In this document: piece by piece, positions 48,878 through 57,606 of the stretch
Layout of the letters: each line of letters starts with the position of its first letter
How positions within the stretch are numbered: the stretch's first letter is position 1
Assembly: GCF_003464595.1 (NCBI RefSeq)
Contig: NZ_QRZF01000002.1
Location: 230,052-294,051 of the forward strand
Direction of reading: 5' to 3'
Length of the DNA: 64,000 bases
From: Bacteroides intestinalis
Lineage (GTDB): Bacteria; Bacteroidota; Bacteroidia; Bacteroidales; Bacteroidaceae
Notes under the pieces: model-generated
The model's input: only the letters and a program-made list of their open reading frames with translations
What the model was told of the DNA's origin: nothing
Databases searched by the model: none
Position numbers and translations under genes: made by a program

Positions 48878-49906
48878 ATGAAACATTTCGTTCTTTTTGC
48901 CTGCGTGGCTGTTGGTTTGATTTTTGCTGGATGTCGTAACCGGCAGGAACCACCTGTGCCGGTAGTTGTGCAGGAGGCTGAACCTAAGGATACGGTTGTG
49001 CTGGAATTTCCTCATCCTAAAGAGAAACAGTTGACCGCTGCCGATATTTCTCTTACCAAAGAATTGCTCTATGACCAGCATACCCTCGAAGATACCTATC
49101 CATATAAGGATACGGTACGCTCTTTCAAATGGGATGTCATTCGGAACTGTCTGGCTTATATTGAGAATATGCAGCGCGATACTACTGCAAGGTGGGTGGT
49201 GTTGCAGAATTATAAGAATCTGAATAAAGAAGCTCCCCTGGTACGTAAGTTCGTGCGGAATGTGTACCGCCGTGTATCTGATACATTGGGCGTGGAGCGC
49301 TATCAATCGGTGCCGCTGTATCTGCCCGCTGATACGTTGGTGCCCGAACGTTATGGTAGAGACGGTACTATCGCTTATCTGAAAGGCGAGGAAGGAAGTT
49401 TTTACCGGATATTACCCGCCACTTTTGAAGAAGAATGGCTGGCACCACGCAGTTATCTGAAACAATTGCCGGATAGCACCGTCTTTAATCATGTGATTTT
49501 TGTCGACCGCCTGGATCAGAATATTACTACCTTGGAACATGTCTCGGAAGGTGAGTGGAAGATACGCAGCATGAATCCTGCCACTACCGGAATGCATGCT
49601 CCACCTTATGCTCAGGAAACCCCACTGGGAATGTATCTGCTTCAACAGAAGAAAACGCGTATGGTGTTCCTGAAAGACGGTTCGGCGGAGACAGGAGGCT
49701 ATGCCCCCTATGCCAGTCGTTTTACGAACGGAGCTTATATTCACGGAGTACCGGTGAATGCACCGCGTACAAGTATGATTGAGTATAGCTGGTCGTTAGG
49801 GACTACTCCACGTTCGCATATGTGTGTACGCAATGCCACTTCACATTCCAAGTTCGTTTTCGATTGGGCACCTACCGAACGCTCTTTGGTTGTGGTGATT
49901 GAATAG
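48878..49906 (+). CDS. L,D-transpeptidase (YkuD family) lipoprotein
   Basis: A 342-residue lipoprotein (lipobox FAGC, cysteine 19). The catalytic domain is in the C-terminal third: GAYIHGVPVNAP provides the histidine and SHMCVRN the nucleophilic cysteine, a variant of the usual SHGCIRL. It forms or edits 3-3 cross-links in peptidoglycan, or attaches proteins to it, in the periplasm. The next gene also encodes an L,D-transpeptidase of another subfamily. A 22-nt repeat array lies upstream. Confidence 0.85.
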   Translation: MKHFVLFACVAVGLIFAGCRNRQEPPVPVVVQEAEPKDTVVLEFPHPKEKQLTAADISLTKELLYDQHTLEDTYPYKDTVRSFKWDVIRNCLAYIENMQRDTTARWVVLQNYKNLNKEAPLVRKFVRNVYRRVSDTLGVERYQSVPLYLPADTLVPERYGRDGTIAYLKGEEGSFYRILPATFEEEWLAPRSYLKQLPDSTVFNHVIFVDRLDQNITTLEHVSEGEWKIRSMNPATTGMHAPPYAQETPLGMYLLQQKKTRMVFLKDGSAETGGYAPYASRFTNGAYIHGVPVNAPRTSMIEYSWSLGTTPRSHMCVRNATSHSKFVFDWAPTERSLVVVIE

Positions 49907-49993
49907 TGAATCCTCATTTTTAACTATCTGTGTGATAGGTGTCTGGAGAAAAAAATGTAATTTAGCCGCCGTTATTTCTCTGGCTAAAGTTTT

Positions 49994-50704
49994 ATGTTGC
50001 GATTTATTGTATTCATTTTATTCTTATTTCTTCCTTGTACCTTGTTTCTGGGCGGCAAGTCGTCAGATAGCACTCCTGATTCTGCTGAAAGGGCTGCTGC
50101 ATCTGATGTTGAGGCTTATGCGAGCTTATACCGTTCCATGCAGTTGGAAGGAGTCGTTAACTGGAAAGCTTTCCGGCAGGCTGTAGCAGGTTATTATAAA
50201 ATAGACAATCGCAAACGGGAGGTGTTGACATTGATAGACTTTTCCCGTCCTTCTACCGCAAAACGTCTTTTTGTATTTGACATGAGGGAGCGTAAAGTAC
50301 TTTTTTCATCGGTTGTTTCCCACGGAAAGAATAGCGGTGATAACTATGCCACTTCCTTCTCCAACGAATATGGTTCCTACAAAAGTTCACTGGGGTTCTA
50401 TCTTACAGAATCTACTTACCAGGGAAAGAATGGGTATTCGCTTATTTTGAATGGTTTGGAAAAAGGAATCAACGATCGGGCTCGTGAGCGTGCCATTGTG
50501 ATGCATGGGGCGGCTTATGCCGATCCTTCGGTAGTCAGCCGAGGAGGACGTTTGGGAAGAAGCTTTGGTTGTCCGGCTGTTCCGCAAAAACTTTCCCGTC
50601 CTATCATTGATGCCATCAAAGGAGGAAGTGTGATGTATATCTATGCTGAAACTCCCGAATACCTGGCACACAGTTCAGTCTTGAAAGGTGCGGACGGACT
50701 GTAG
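49994..50704 (+). CDS. murein L,D-transpeptidase catalytic-domain protein (YkuD_2 type)
   Basis: A 236-residue exported protein with an N-terminal signal sequence (FIVFILFLFLPCTLFLGG). The catalytic domain is of the second L,D-transpeptidase type: LFVFDMRERKVLFSSVVSHGKNSG, IVMHGAAYADP with the conserved histidine, and GRSFGCPAVP with the catalytic cysteine. It acts on peptidoglycan in the periplasm. It lies 87 bases after the other L,D-transpeptidase in the same direction. Followed by a promoter element for the MATE gene. Confidence 0.88.
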   Translation: MLRFIVFILFLFLPCTLFLGGKSSDSTPDSAERAAASDVEAYASLYRSMQLEGVVNWKAFRQAVAGYYKIDNRKREVLTLIDFSRPSTAKRLFVFDMRERKVLFSSVVSHGKNSGDNYATSFSNEYGSYKSSLGFYLTESTYQGKNGYSLILNGLEKGINDRARERAIVMHGAAYADPSVVSRGGRLGRSFGCPAVPQKLSRPIIDAIKGGSVMYIYAETPEYLAHSSVLKGADGL

Positions 50705-50769
50705 TTTAATTCTTTTCATGGCGAAGCATATTTTTGATGTTTGTCAATTCCTTTAATCTTATCTTTTTC

Positions 50770-50777
50770 TACCTTTG
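50770..50777 (+). promoter_or_regulatory. -7 promoter element for the MATE gene
   Basis: TACCTTTG matches TAnnTTTG, 25 bases before ATG 50803. Confidence 0.6.
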
Positions 50778-50802
50778 CGTGCAATTTTCAGAGGATTAAT
50801 TT

Positions 50803-52152
50803 ATGGCAACATCAAGAGAAATGACGGCAGGACGCGCATTGCCGTTGATATTCAATTTCACTATGCCTCTGTTGATGGGAAACCTGCTACAACAGACATA
50901 CTCTCTGGTCGACGCGGCAATCGTAGGTAAATTCTTGGGCATTAATGCACTGGCCTCGGTTGGAGCAAGTACTTCGGTAGTTTTCCTTATTCTTGGTTTC
51001 TGCAATGGATGTTGTGGAGGTTTCGGTATTCCTGTGGCGCAGAAATTCGGAGCGCGGGATTATAGCACGATGCGTCGTTATATATCGGTCAGTTTGCAAC
51101 TGGCGGCGGTGATGTCGGTGGTGATTGCGGTGGTTACGAGTATTCTGTGTGGGGATATCCTGCTGATGATGCGTACACCGGATATCATATTTCAGGATGC
51201 CTACTATTATTTATTGATAACGTTTATCGGAGTTCCCTGTACTTTCTTTTATAATTTGTTGTCCAGCATCATTCGTGCTTTGGGCGATAGTAAGACGCCT
51301 TTCTGGTTTCTGCTGTTCTCTGCTGTGCTTAATATTTTGCTTGATTTGTTCTGTATCCTGGTGTTGGATTGGAGAGTGGCAGGGGCTGCCATCGCTACGG
51401 TCTTTTCACAAGGTGTGTCGGCTGTGTTGTGTTATGGATATATGATGCGCCGTTTTGATATATTGCGGGGAACACCGGATGAACGGAAATTCAACGGTGC
51501 TCTGGCACGGAGATTGATGTATATCGGTGTACCTATGGGGTTACAATTTTCGATTACCGCTATTGGAAGCATCATGTTGCAAAGTGCCAACAATGCATTG
51601 GGAACTGCTTGTGTTGCGGCTTTTACGGCTGCCATGCGCATTAAGATGTTCTTCATGTGTCCGCTTGAAAGTCTGGGCATTGCTATGGCTACTTATACCG
51701 GACAGAATTATGGTGCGGGCAAGCCCGAACGCATTTGGATGGGAGTAAAGGTAAGTGCGTTAATGATGATTATTTACTGGGCATTTACGTTCTGCATATT
51801 GATGTTGGGGGCACGTACGTTTGCCTTGCTTTTTGTGGAAGCGTCTGAACTGGAAATATTGAAGGACACGGAGTTGTTCCTGCATATTTCCGTGTCCTTC
51901 TTCCCGGTTTTGGGATTGCTCTGTATTCTGCGATATACCATCCAGGGAGCGGGATATACCAATCTTGCTATGCTTTCCGGAGTTTCCGAAATGATAGCAC
52001 GCGTGTTGGTCAGTCTTTATGCAGTGCCCGCTTTCGGCTATCTTGCGGTCTGCTTCGGTGATCCGACGGCATGGATTGCGGCTGTCCTGTTCCTGGTGCC
52101 GGCATTTATTTTTGTATATCGGAGGTTGCTCCGGATGAGGAGAGAACAGTGA
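50803..52152 (+). CDS. MATE family efflux transporter
   Basis: A 449-residue inner membrane protein with about twelve helices in two similar halves. It opens with the MATE pattern GRALPLIFNFTMPLLMGNLLQQTYSLVDAAIVGKFLG (outline) and has the matching loop in the second half (GVPMGLQFSITAIGSIMLQ). MATE proteins expel drugs or cations in exchange for sodium or protons. Own promoter; convergent with the HU-like gene 42 bases further on. Substrate unknown. Confidence 0.93.
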   Translation: MATSREMTAGRALPLIFNFTMPLLMGNLLQQTYSLVDAAIVGKFLGINALASVGASTSVVFLILGFCNGCCGGFGIPVAQKFGARDYSTMRRYISVSLQLAAVMSVVIAVVTSILCGDILLMMRTPDIIFQDAYYYLLITFIGVPCTFFYNLLSSIIRALGDSKTPFWFLLFSAVLNILLDLFCILVLDWRVAGAAIATVFSQGVSAVLCYGYMMRRFDILRGTPDERKFNGALARRLMYIGVPMGLQFSITAIGSIMLQSANNALGTACVAAFTAAMRIKMFFMCPLESLGIAMATYTGQNYGAGKPERIWMGVKVSALMMIIYWAFTFCILMLGARTFALLFVEASELEILKDTELFLHISVSFFPVLGLLCILRYTIQGAGYTNLAMLSGVSEMIARVLVSLYAVPAFGYLAVCFGDPTAWIAAVLFLVPAFIFVYRRLLRMRREQ

Positions 52153-52194
52153 GTATAATTCCCGTACCTCCTCCCGGTGCCTGTGCTATTTGCA

Positions 52195-52824
52195 TTATGT
52201 TTTCCGCAAAATGTATATTTTGTGTGTTCCCTTTCCTTTGTAATCAATACCGGTTTCGGGCTGTGCAATCCACTCTTTCAGTTCGCGTGAAGCACTGGTC
52301 TTCAGCAATCCGGTCAGCTGGCAATAATCGGAGAGTGTCATGAAAGCATTCTGGCGTAGATACTCTTTAGCTCGTTCCAATCGTTCTTGCGGTGAGAACA
52401 TTTGCGATGATTGCCGGAACTTCTCGGAAGAACGCTTCAGCTGACAATGGCGGGATGTTCTGTGTAGTAATTCTTTATCTACTTTGAAATGGATGTCTTT
52501 TAGGCAGATGCTTACGGCATTTCGCTTGGTGTCACCTTCTTCGCCACTTTCCCGTTCGCGCCCTTTCATTAGTCCTAAGGCAGGGGTAAAGACGCCTAAG
52601 TTTTCAATCTTTACCGAGTAACCTTGTCCCATCTGGTAGGCAATTTCATCGGTGATGGCTTGTATCAGTCCTACGATATCGCCTTTGGTGAAAGATGAGG
52701 CATAGGACACTTTATCGGCGATGGCTTCTAAGTCCACCTGTCCGTATAATTTTATGCGTGGATAGAAGATTCTTTTGCCTTCTTCGTTGGGCAGGTTGAG
52801 TTCCTGCATGTTGTATTCTGCCAT
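52195..52824 (-). CDS. HU-family DNA-binding protein with C-terminal helical domain
   Basis: A 209-residue protein. The N-terminal c.120 residues match the HU-HIG type (histone-like) found in Bacteroidetes: RIKLYGQVDLEAIADKVSYASSFTKGDIVGLIQAITDEI, then GYSVKIENLGVFTPAL, outline only. Residues c.140-209 are helical with a DYCQLTGLLKTSASRELKEW helix-turn-helix-like stretch that could add sequence specificity. Likely a nucleoid-associated or regulatory protein in the cytoplasm. Its upstream gap of 320 bases contains a 21-nt repeat array. Confidence 0.85.
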   Translation of the reverse strand: MAEYNMQELNLPNEEGKRIFYPRIKLYGQVDLEAIADKVSYASSFTKGDIVGLIQAITDEIAYQMGQGYSVKIENLGVFTPALGLMKGRERESGEEGDTKRNAVSICLKDIHFKVDKELLHRTSRHCQLKRSSEKFRQSSQMFSPQERLERAKEYLRQNAFMTLSDYCQLTGLLKTSASRELKEWIAQPETGIDYKGKGTHKIYILRKT

Positions 52825-52866
52825 GAGATGATAAGATAATTAAGTTATTGGGATATTGTTTGCCAA

Positions 52867-52950
52867 AGTTTGTTTCAAGACTGCGGATGTGTGTCCTTAT
52901 TTTGCGGATGTCAGTTCCAAAGCTTGGAACAAATGTTCCAAGTGCGAAGA
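52867..52950. repeat. 21-nt degenerate tandem repeat with palindromes
   Basis: Four 21-base units start at 52867, 52888, 52909 and 52930, sharing GTTYCAA-type centres and GCGGA/GGAA/GAAGA ends. Two overlapping palindromes are GTTCCAAAGCTTGGAAC (52914-52930) and TTGGAAC-AAAT-GTTCCAA (52924-52941). It is 43-126 bases upstream of the HU-like gene, so operator function is possible. The rest of the gap (52951-53118) shows nothing definite. Confidence 0.6.
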
Positions 52951-53118
52951 TAAAATTTATTCCTAACACTTACAATTTTTTCAGTAAGTAATAAGAAAGT
53001 TTTCTGTTAAGTGTTTGGATGTTTTTTGTTAATGGTTTGAATGGGAGATACGTATGTACAAAATAGCGTGAATATATAATTTTGTTATAGGCAATAGGCG
53101 TGTCATTGGGAAAAACGT

Positions 53119-53126
53119 TATCTTTG
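53119..53126 (+). promoter_or_regulatory. -7 promoter element for the PAS gene
   Basis: TATCTTTG matches TAnnTTTG, 19 bases before ATG 53146. Confidence 0.6.
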
Positions 53127-53145
53127 GATCATAAAAGTAAAAGGT

Positions 53146-53502
53146 ATGAGCCGTAACTTAAGAGCAATAACTATGTACGAATGGGCTAATGAGATGAACT
53201 GTGCCGTAACCGTATGTGACACAGAGGGAGTCATCCTTTATATGAATGAGAAAGCATGTCGCACGTTTGCCAAACATGGCAATCTGATAGGTAAGAATCT
53301 ATTTGATTGTCATAACCCGCAATCGCAGGACAAGATACGTGAACTGCTTGAAACGGGAGGTGTCAATGCTTATACCATTGAGAAGAACGGAATCAGGAAG
53401 ATGATTTATCAGACGGCATGGAAACAAGATGGTGTGGTGGGAGGTCTGGTAGAGATTTCGATGGAGATACCCGGAGAGATGCCCCACTATGTGAGGAAAT
53501 GA
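53146..53502 (+). CDS. single PAS domain protein
   Basis: A 118-residue cytosolic protein that is essentially one PAS domain: MNCAVTVCDTEGVILYMNEKACRTF (outline), LIGKNLFDCHNP, then a strand with NGIRKMIYQTAWKQDGVVGGLVEISME. PAS domains sense small ligands or redox state. No output domain is attached, so it would work through another protein. It starts 27 bases before dinB and could be co-transcribed with it. Confidence 0.85.
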   Translation: MSRNLRAITMYEWANEMNCAVTVCDTEGVILYMNEKACRTFAKHGNLIGKNLFDCHNPQSQDKIRELLETGGVNAYTIEKNGIRKMIYQTAWKQDGVVGGLVEISMEIPGEMPHYVRK

Positions 53503-53528
53503 ATCGTAAAATGGAAAGGTGATCATGC

Positions 53529-54632
53529 ATGATGTGTTGCGAAGGCACTGAACGAAAAATCATACATATAGATATGGATGCGTTTTACGCATCCGTAGAG
53601 CAGCGTGACAATCCCGAGTTGCGCGGAAAACCTATTGCAGTGGGGTATGCGGAAGAACGGGGAGTAGTGGCGGCTGCCAGTTATGAGGCACGTCGCTATG
53701 GAGTACGTTCGGCCATGGCATCGACGAAAGCAAAACGGATGTGTCCGCAACTTATCTTTGTTCACGGACGGATGGAAGTGTATCATGAAGTCTCCCGGCA
53801 AATCCATGAAATTTTCCACGAATATACAGATATCATTGAGCCATTGTCACTGGATGAGGCTTTTCTGGATGTGACAGAGAATAAGCCCGGTATTTTGTTG
53901 GCTGTAGATATTGCCAAGGAAATCAAGCAGAAAATACGGAATGAACTGAACTTGGTGGCATCTGCCGGTATATCCTACAATAAGTTTTTAGCAAAGATAG
54001 CGTCCGATTATCGTAAGCCGGACGGGCTGTGTACCATCCATCCCGATCAGGCGATGGATTTTATTGCGCGTCTGCCTATCGAGAGTTTCTGGGGGGTAGG
54101 TCCGGTGACAGCAAAGAAAATGCACTCATTGGGTATTCATAACGGCGAACAGTTGCGTGCATGTTCGCAGGCTATGCTGCTGCGTGAGTTCGGGAAGGTA
54201 GGAGCATTGTATTATGATTGTGCCCGGGGAGTCGATCTTCGTCCGGTAGAGGCGGTACGTATCCGTAAGTCCATTGGTTGCGAACATACTTTGGAGAAGG
54301 ATATTTCGCAACGCTCATCGGTTATTATCGAACTGTATCATGCGGCAGTGGAACTGGTAGGACGTCTGGAACATAATGATTTCAAGGGAAATACATTGAC
54401 GTTGAAAATCAAATTCCATGATTTTAGTCAGATAACCCGGAGCATTACCCAATCCAAAGAATTAATTACTCTTGATGTGATCCTGCCTTTGGCTAAACAA
54501 CTGCTGAAGGAGGTGGATTATGAACATCATCCCATCCGGTTGATAGGGCTTTCCGTTTCCAATCCACGGGAAGATACCGGGGAAAAAGGCGTTTGGGAAC
54601 AGTTGAGCTTTGAATTTAGTGATTGGAAGTAG
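53529..54632 (+). CDS. dinB: DNA polymerase IV (Y-family)
   Basis: A 367-residue translesion polymerase. Palm motifs IHIDMDAFYASVEQRD and SLDEAFLDVTENK hold the catalytic acidic residues; AARRYGVRSAM-like region is ASYEARRYGVRSAMAST; VASAGISYNKFLAKIASDYRKPDG follows, and helix-hairpin-helix SFWGVGPVTAKKMHSLGI, all typical. The C-terminal little-finger domain is present, and the terminal ELSFEF-like motif (EQLSFEFSDW) matches a clamp-binding sequence. Two ATGs occur at the start (53529 and 53532). Allows bypass of damaged DNA, with PAS gene upstream. Confidence 0.95.
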   Translation: MMCCEGTERKIIHIDMDAFYASVEQRDNPELRGKPIAVGYAEERGVVAAASYEARRYGVRSAMASTKAKRMCPQLIFVHGRMEVYHEVSRQIHEIFHEYTDIIEPLSLDEAFLDVTENKPGILLAVDIAKEIKQKIRNELNLVASAGISYNKFLAKIASDYRKPDGLCTIHPDQAMDFIARLPIESFWGVGPVTAKKMHSLGIHNGEQLRACSQAMLLREFGKVGALYYDCARGVDLRPVEAVRIRKSIGCEHTLEKDISQRSSVIIELYHAAVELVGRLEHNDFKGNTLTLKIKFHDFSQITRSITQSKELITLDVILPLAKQLLKEVDYEHHPIRLIGLSVSNPREDTGEKGVWEQLSFEFSDWK

Positions 54633-54730
54633 GTGGCTATTTGCGGGCTTGTTCGTTTATAGTTTTTTTTATGGATGATTTTGTACCCAACTACGGATAA
54701 TTGAATACCTCCGTTTTACCGTAACTTGCG

Positions 54731-54738
54731 TATCTTTG
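54731..54738 (+). promoter_or_regulatory. -7 promoter element for the heparinase-like gene
   Basis: TATCTTTG matches TAnnTTTG, 36 bases before ATG 54775. Confidence 0.6.
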
Positions 54739-54774
54739 CCTCATCACAAAAAAGAAATCTAACTTTTTAATATC

Positions 54775-56703
54775 ATGAAGAGAAACACGTTTTATCGTAT
54801 TTTTATTTCCTTCTGCCTGCTTTTCATGGCAGGTATTTCCGCACATGCATATACAGAACGAAATCTTTTGCAAAAAGCTGCCGGTAGTGAAGAACAATTG
54901 AAAGAAGCACTGGTGATGAATCAGAAGTGGGTACCTTATCCTGCTTATAACGACCGTGCCGGCTGGAACGAATTGCTGGGTACCAATAAAGAAAGCCTGA
55001 TTCGTGCCGGAGAGAAAATGCTTAATTACGAATGGAAAGTAATCCGTGCTACCGATTACTTAGAGTATGAACGCAGCGGTGAACGGAACATTATGCAAAA
55101 TCCCTATGAGGCCAACCGGAAAGCAATCAATGCCCTGATGCTTGCCGAACTTGCCGAAGGAAAAGGACGGTTTATCGACCAGTTGATAAATGGAGCATTT
55201 TACAGTTGCGAGATGACTTCCTGGGTACTTTCTGCCCATCTGGTACGCCAGAGCACCAAACGCTCTTTGCCCGATTATCGCGAACAGGTGATTGATCTGG
55301 GTTCGGGAAATTTCGGTTCCATGTTGTCGTGGGTATATTACTTCTTCCATGATTCTTTCGATAAAATAGATCCTGTAATCTCTCAGCGCTTGCGTCATAC
55401 TTTGCAGGAACGTATTCTCGATCCTTATATGAACAATGACCGGGAATGGTGGATGGCTTTCCAATGGAAACCGGGAATGATTATCAATAACTGGAATCCC
55501 TGGTGTAACTCCAATGTATTGCAATGCTATCTTTTATTAGAGAACGACCGCGACCGCCTGGCAAAGGCTGTTTGGCGCAGCATGCAGTCGGTAGACAAGT
55601 TCATCAATTTTGTAAAGGCTGATGGTGCTTGTGAAGAAGGTCCTTCTTATTGGGGACATGCAGCCGGGAAAATGTATGATTATCTCCAGATACTTTCCGA
55701 TGGAACAGATGGGAAAGTATCTCTTTTCAAGGAACCGATGATTCGCCGGATGGGAGAATATATCAGTCGTACGTATGTAGGAAACGGTTGGGTAGTGAAC
55801 TTTGCGGATGCTTCTGCCAAGGGGGGAGGCGATGCACCGTTGATTTACCGTTATGGCCGTGCAGTCGGCAGCGAGGAAATGATGCAGTTTGCAGCCTATC
55901 TACTGGATGGTAAGCGTCCTTCTGTGCCTTTGGGCAATGATACTTTCCGCTCCTTGCAGTCCATATTATGGAATGGAGAACTGGAAAAGACGGCCGCTGC
56001 CCATACCATACCTGCTTGTACCTGGTATCCTGAAACGGAATTCTGCTATCTGACCAATAAGTCCGGTTGGTTCCTGGCTACGAAAGGCGGATTCAATAAT
56101 GAAAGTCATAATCATAATGATGTAGGTACATTTTCATTGTACGTCAATACGATACCTGTGCTGATTGATGCGGGGGTAGGAACTTATACACGTCAGACAT
56201 TCAGTAGCGAACGTTATACCATCTGGACCATGCAAAGTAATTACCATAATCTGCCGATGATTAACGGAATACCCCAGAGTTTCGGTCAGAATTATAAGGC
56301 TACGGATGTCGTCTGCCAACCGAAGAAACGTTTTTTCTCAGCGAACATTGCGACTGCTTATCCGAAAGAAGCCGAGGTAAATAGCTGGACACGTGCCTAT
56401 TCATTAGGCGATAAGCAACTGACGATTACCGATAACTTCTCCCTGAAATCAGCGAAAGAACCTAATCAGGTGAACTTCCTCACTTGGGGAAAGGTGGATA
56501 TTTCCGTGCCCGGAAAGGTGACGATAGACGTACAGGGACAGAAAGTAACTTTGGAATATCCCGGTGAGTTCACAGCAACCGTTGAAACAATCAATTTGCC
56601 TGATACACGTCTTTCCAATGTTTGGGGAACAGAAATTTACCGTATTGCCTTGAAAGATAAAGATGCGCGATTAACAGGTAAGTATAAGTTTGTTATTAAA
56701 TAA
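54775..56703 (+). CDS. heparinase II/III-like polysaccharide lyase
   Basis: A 642-residue secreted protein (signal peptide FISFCLLFMAGISAHA). An alpha/alpha toroid covers residues c.30-370 (NNWNPWCNSNVLQCYLL, DGACEEGPSYWGHAAGKMYDYL in outline), followed by the heparinase II/III beta domain (c.410-640) with NNESHNHNDVGTFSLYVN and LIDAGVGTYT, the hallmark of the family. It would cleave an acidic polysaccharide by beta-elimination in the periplasm. Stand-alone gene, not in an obvious polysaccharide utilisation locus, so the substrate is open. Confidence 0.88.
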   Translation: MKRNTFYRIFISFCLLFMAGISAHAYTERNLLQKAAGSEEQLKEALVMNQKWVPYPAYNDRAGWNELLGTNKESLIRAGEKMLNYEWKVIRATDYLEYERSGERNIMQNPYEANRKAINALMLAELAEGKGRFIDQLINGAFYSCEMTSWVLSAHLVRQSTKRSLPDYREQVIDLGSGNFGSMLSWVYYFFHDSFDKIDPVISQRLRHTLQERILDPYMNNDREWWMAFQWKPGMIINNWNPWCNSNVLQCYLLLENDRDRLAKAVWRSMQSVDKFINFVKADGACEEGPSYWGHAAGKMYDYLQILSDGTDGKVSLFKEPMIRRMGEYISRTYVGNGWVVNFADASAKGGGDAPLIYRYGRAVGSEEMMQFAAYLLDGKRPSVPLGNDTFRSLQSILWNGELEKTAAAHTIPACTWYPETEFCYLTNKSGWFLATKGGFNNESHNHNDVGTFSLYVNTIPVLIDAGVGTYTRQTFSSERYTIWTMQSNYHNLPMINGIPQSFGQNYKATDVVCQPKKRFFSANIATAYPKEAEVNSWTRAYSLGDKQLTITDNFSLKSAKEPNQVNFLTWGKVDISVPGKVTIDVQGQKVTLEYPGEFTATVETINLPDTRLSNVWGTEIYRIALKDKDARLTGKYKFVIK

Positions 56704-56745
56704 AAAAACTATATTTGCGTATTAGAATACAAGAAACGCAAAATT

Positions 56746-57120
56746 ATGGGATGTTTTATGAATTTATTATGGCTGGTGTTCGGAGGTATTTTTACCGCTA
56801 TAGAATACCTTGTTGCCAGTTTATTGATGATGATTACCATTATCGGTATTCCGTTTGGTATGCAAACTCTGAAAATGGCTTCACTTGCATTATGGCCTTT
56901 CGGTAAAACGGTGCGGAGTGGCGAACGTTCGGGTGGTTGTCTGTATATACTGATGAATGTTTTGTGGATACTTCTGGGCGGTATCTGGATTTGCCTTTCT
57001 CATCTGGCATTCGGTGTCGTGTTGTGTATCACCATTATTGGTATCCCCTTCGGGCTACAGCATTTCAAACTGGCAGGATTGGCTTTGACGCCTTTTGGAA
57101 AAGACATCATAAGCGACTGA
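56746..57120 (+). CDS. YccF domain membrane protein
   Basis: A 124-residue inner membrane protein made of two similar YccF units: each has a tryptophan-rich helix pair and the conserved TIIGIPFG(M/L)Q motif (residues c.29-38 and c.95-104), with about four membrane helices in total. Function is not known. The start is 42 bases after the lyase gene and the two may be co-transcribed. A strong terminator follows. Confidence 0.9.
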   Translation: MGCFMNLLWLVFGGIFTAIEYLVASLLMMITIIGIPFGMQTLKMASLALWPFGKTVRSGERSGGCLYILMNVLWILLGGIWICLSHLAFGVVLCITIIGIPFGLQHFKLAGLALTPFGKDIISD

Positions 57121-57129
57121 TAAAAGAAG

Positions 57130-57167
57130 AGGGCGAAAAACTTTTCGGTTTTCCGCCCTCATTCATT
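57130..57167 (+). terminator. terminator after the YccF gene
   Basis: GAGGGCGAAAAAC and GGTTTTCCGCCCTC arms around TTTTC, followed by ATTCATTTTATTT. Confidence 0.75.
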
Positions 57168-57185
57168 TTATTTAAAGGTGTTATT

Positions 57186-57329
57186 TTACATGGTAGCCTG
57201 CTTTGCGAGCAGTTTTTGAAGTTTGCCATTCAAAGCCTGGCACATAGTTCCGTTTCCCATTGCTTGATAGCGTTTAATACGGTACTGTAACATAAAAATT
57301 TCATTTGCATTCTTTTTCATAATTGTCAT
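57186..57329 (-). CDS. 47-residue small basic protein
   Basis: A short frame on the minus strand encoding 47 residues (MTIMKKNANEIFMLQYRI at the start, LAKQATM at the end), helical, basic, with no membrane segment. A second ATG (57320) would give 44 residues. A perfect TATCTTTG promoter element lies at 57395-57402 on this strand, and a hairpin (GCTTTCCG/CGGAAAGC, c.57338-57358) is in the leader. These signals make a real gene likely. No family recognised. It occupies most of a 486-base gap otherwise lacking genes. Confidence 0.6.
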   Translation of the reverse strand: MTIMKKNANEIFMLQYRIKRYQAMGNGTMCQALNGKLQKLLAKQATM

Positions 57330-57394
57330 CTTTTTGTGCTTTCCGCGTTTCGGAAAGCGGGTTTTACATCTTTTCTTTTATCTTATTAACGCTG

Positions 57395-57402
57395 CAAAGA
57401 TA
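57395..57402 (-). promoter_or_regulatory. -7 promoter element for the small protein gene
   Basis: TATCTTTG on the minus strand, 66 bases before the start codon. Confidence 0.55.
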
Positions 57403-57555
57403 CGAATTGTTCACGATAAACATGTTTTAAAACATAAAATAATGTACTTTCTCCTCGTTTTTCTTTAGAAACGCCCGGTTTTGCTATATGCATATTACAA
57501 AAGTGTGACTAAAAATGGAATAAATGACCTATGTACGATCTATTAATAATTTATA

Positions 57556-57563
57556 TACCTTTG
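57556..57563 (+). promoter_or_regulatory. -7 promoter element for the LytTR gene
   Basis: TACCTTTG matches TAnnTTTG, 43 bases before ATG 57607. Confidence 0.6.
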
Positions 57564-57606
57564 TAGCATCTTACACATAATCAACCCTTACAAACAGGAA
57601 GTCATA

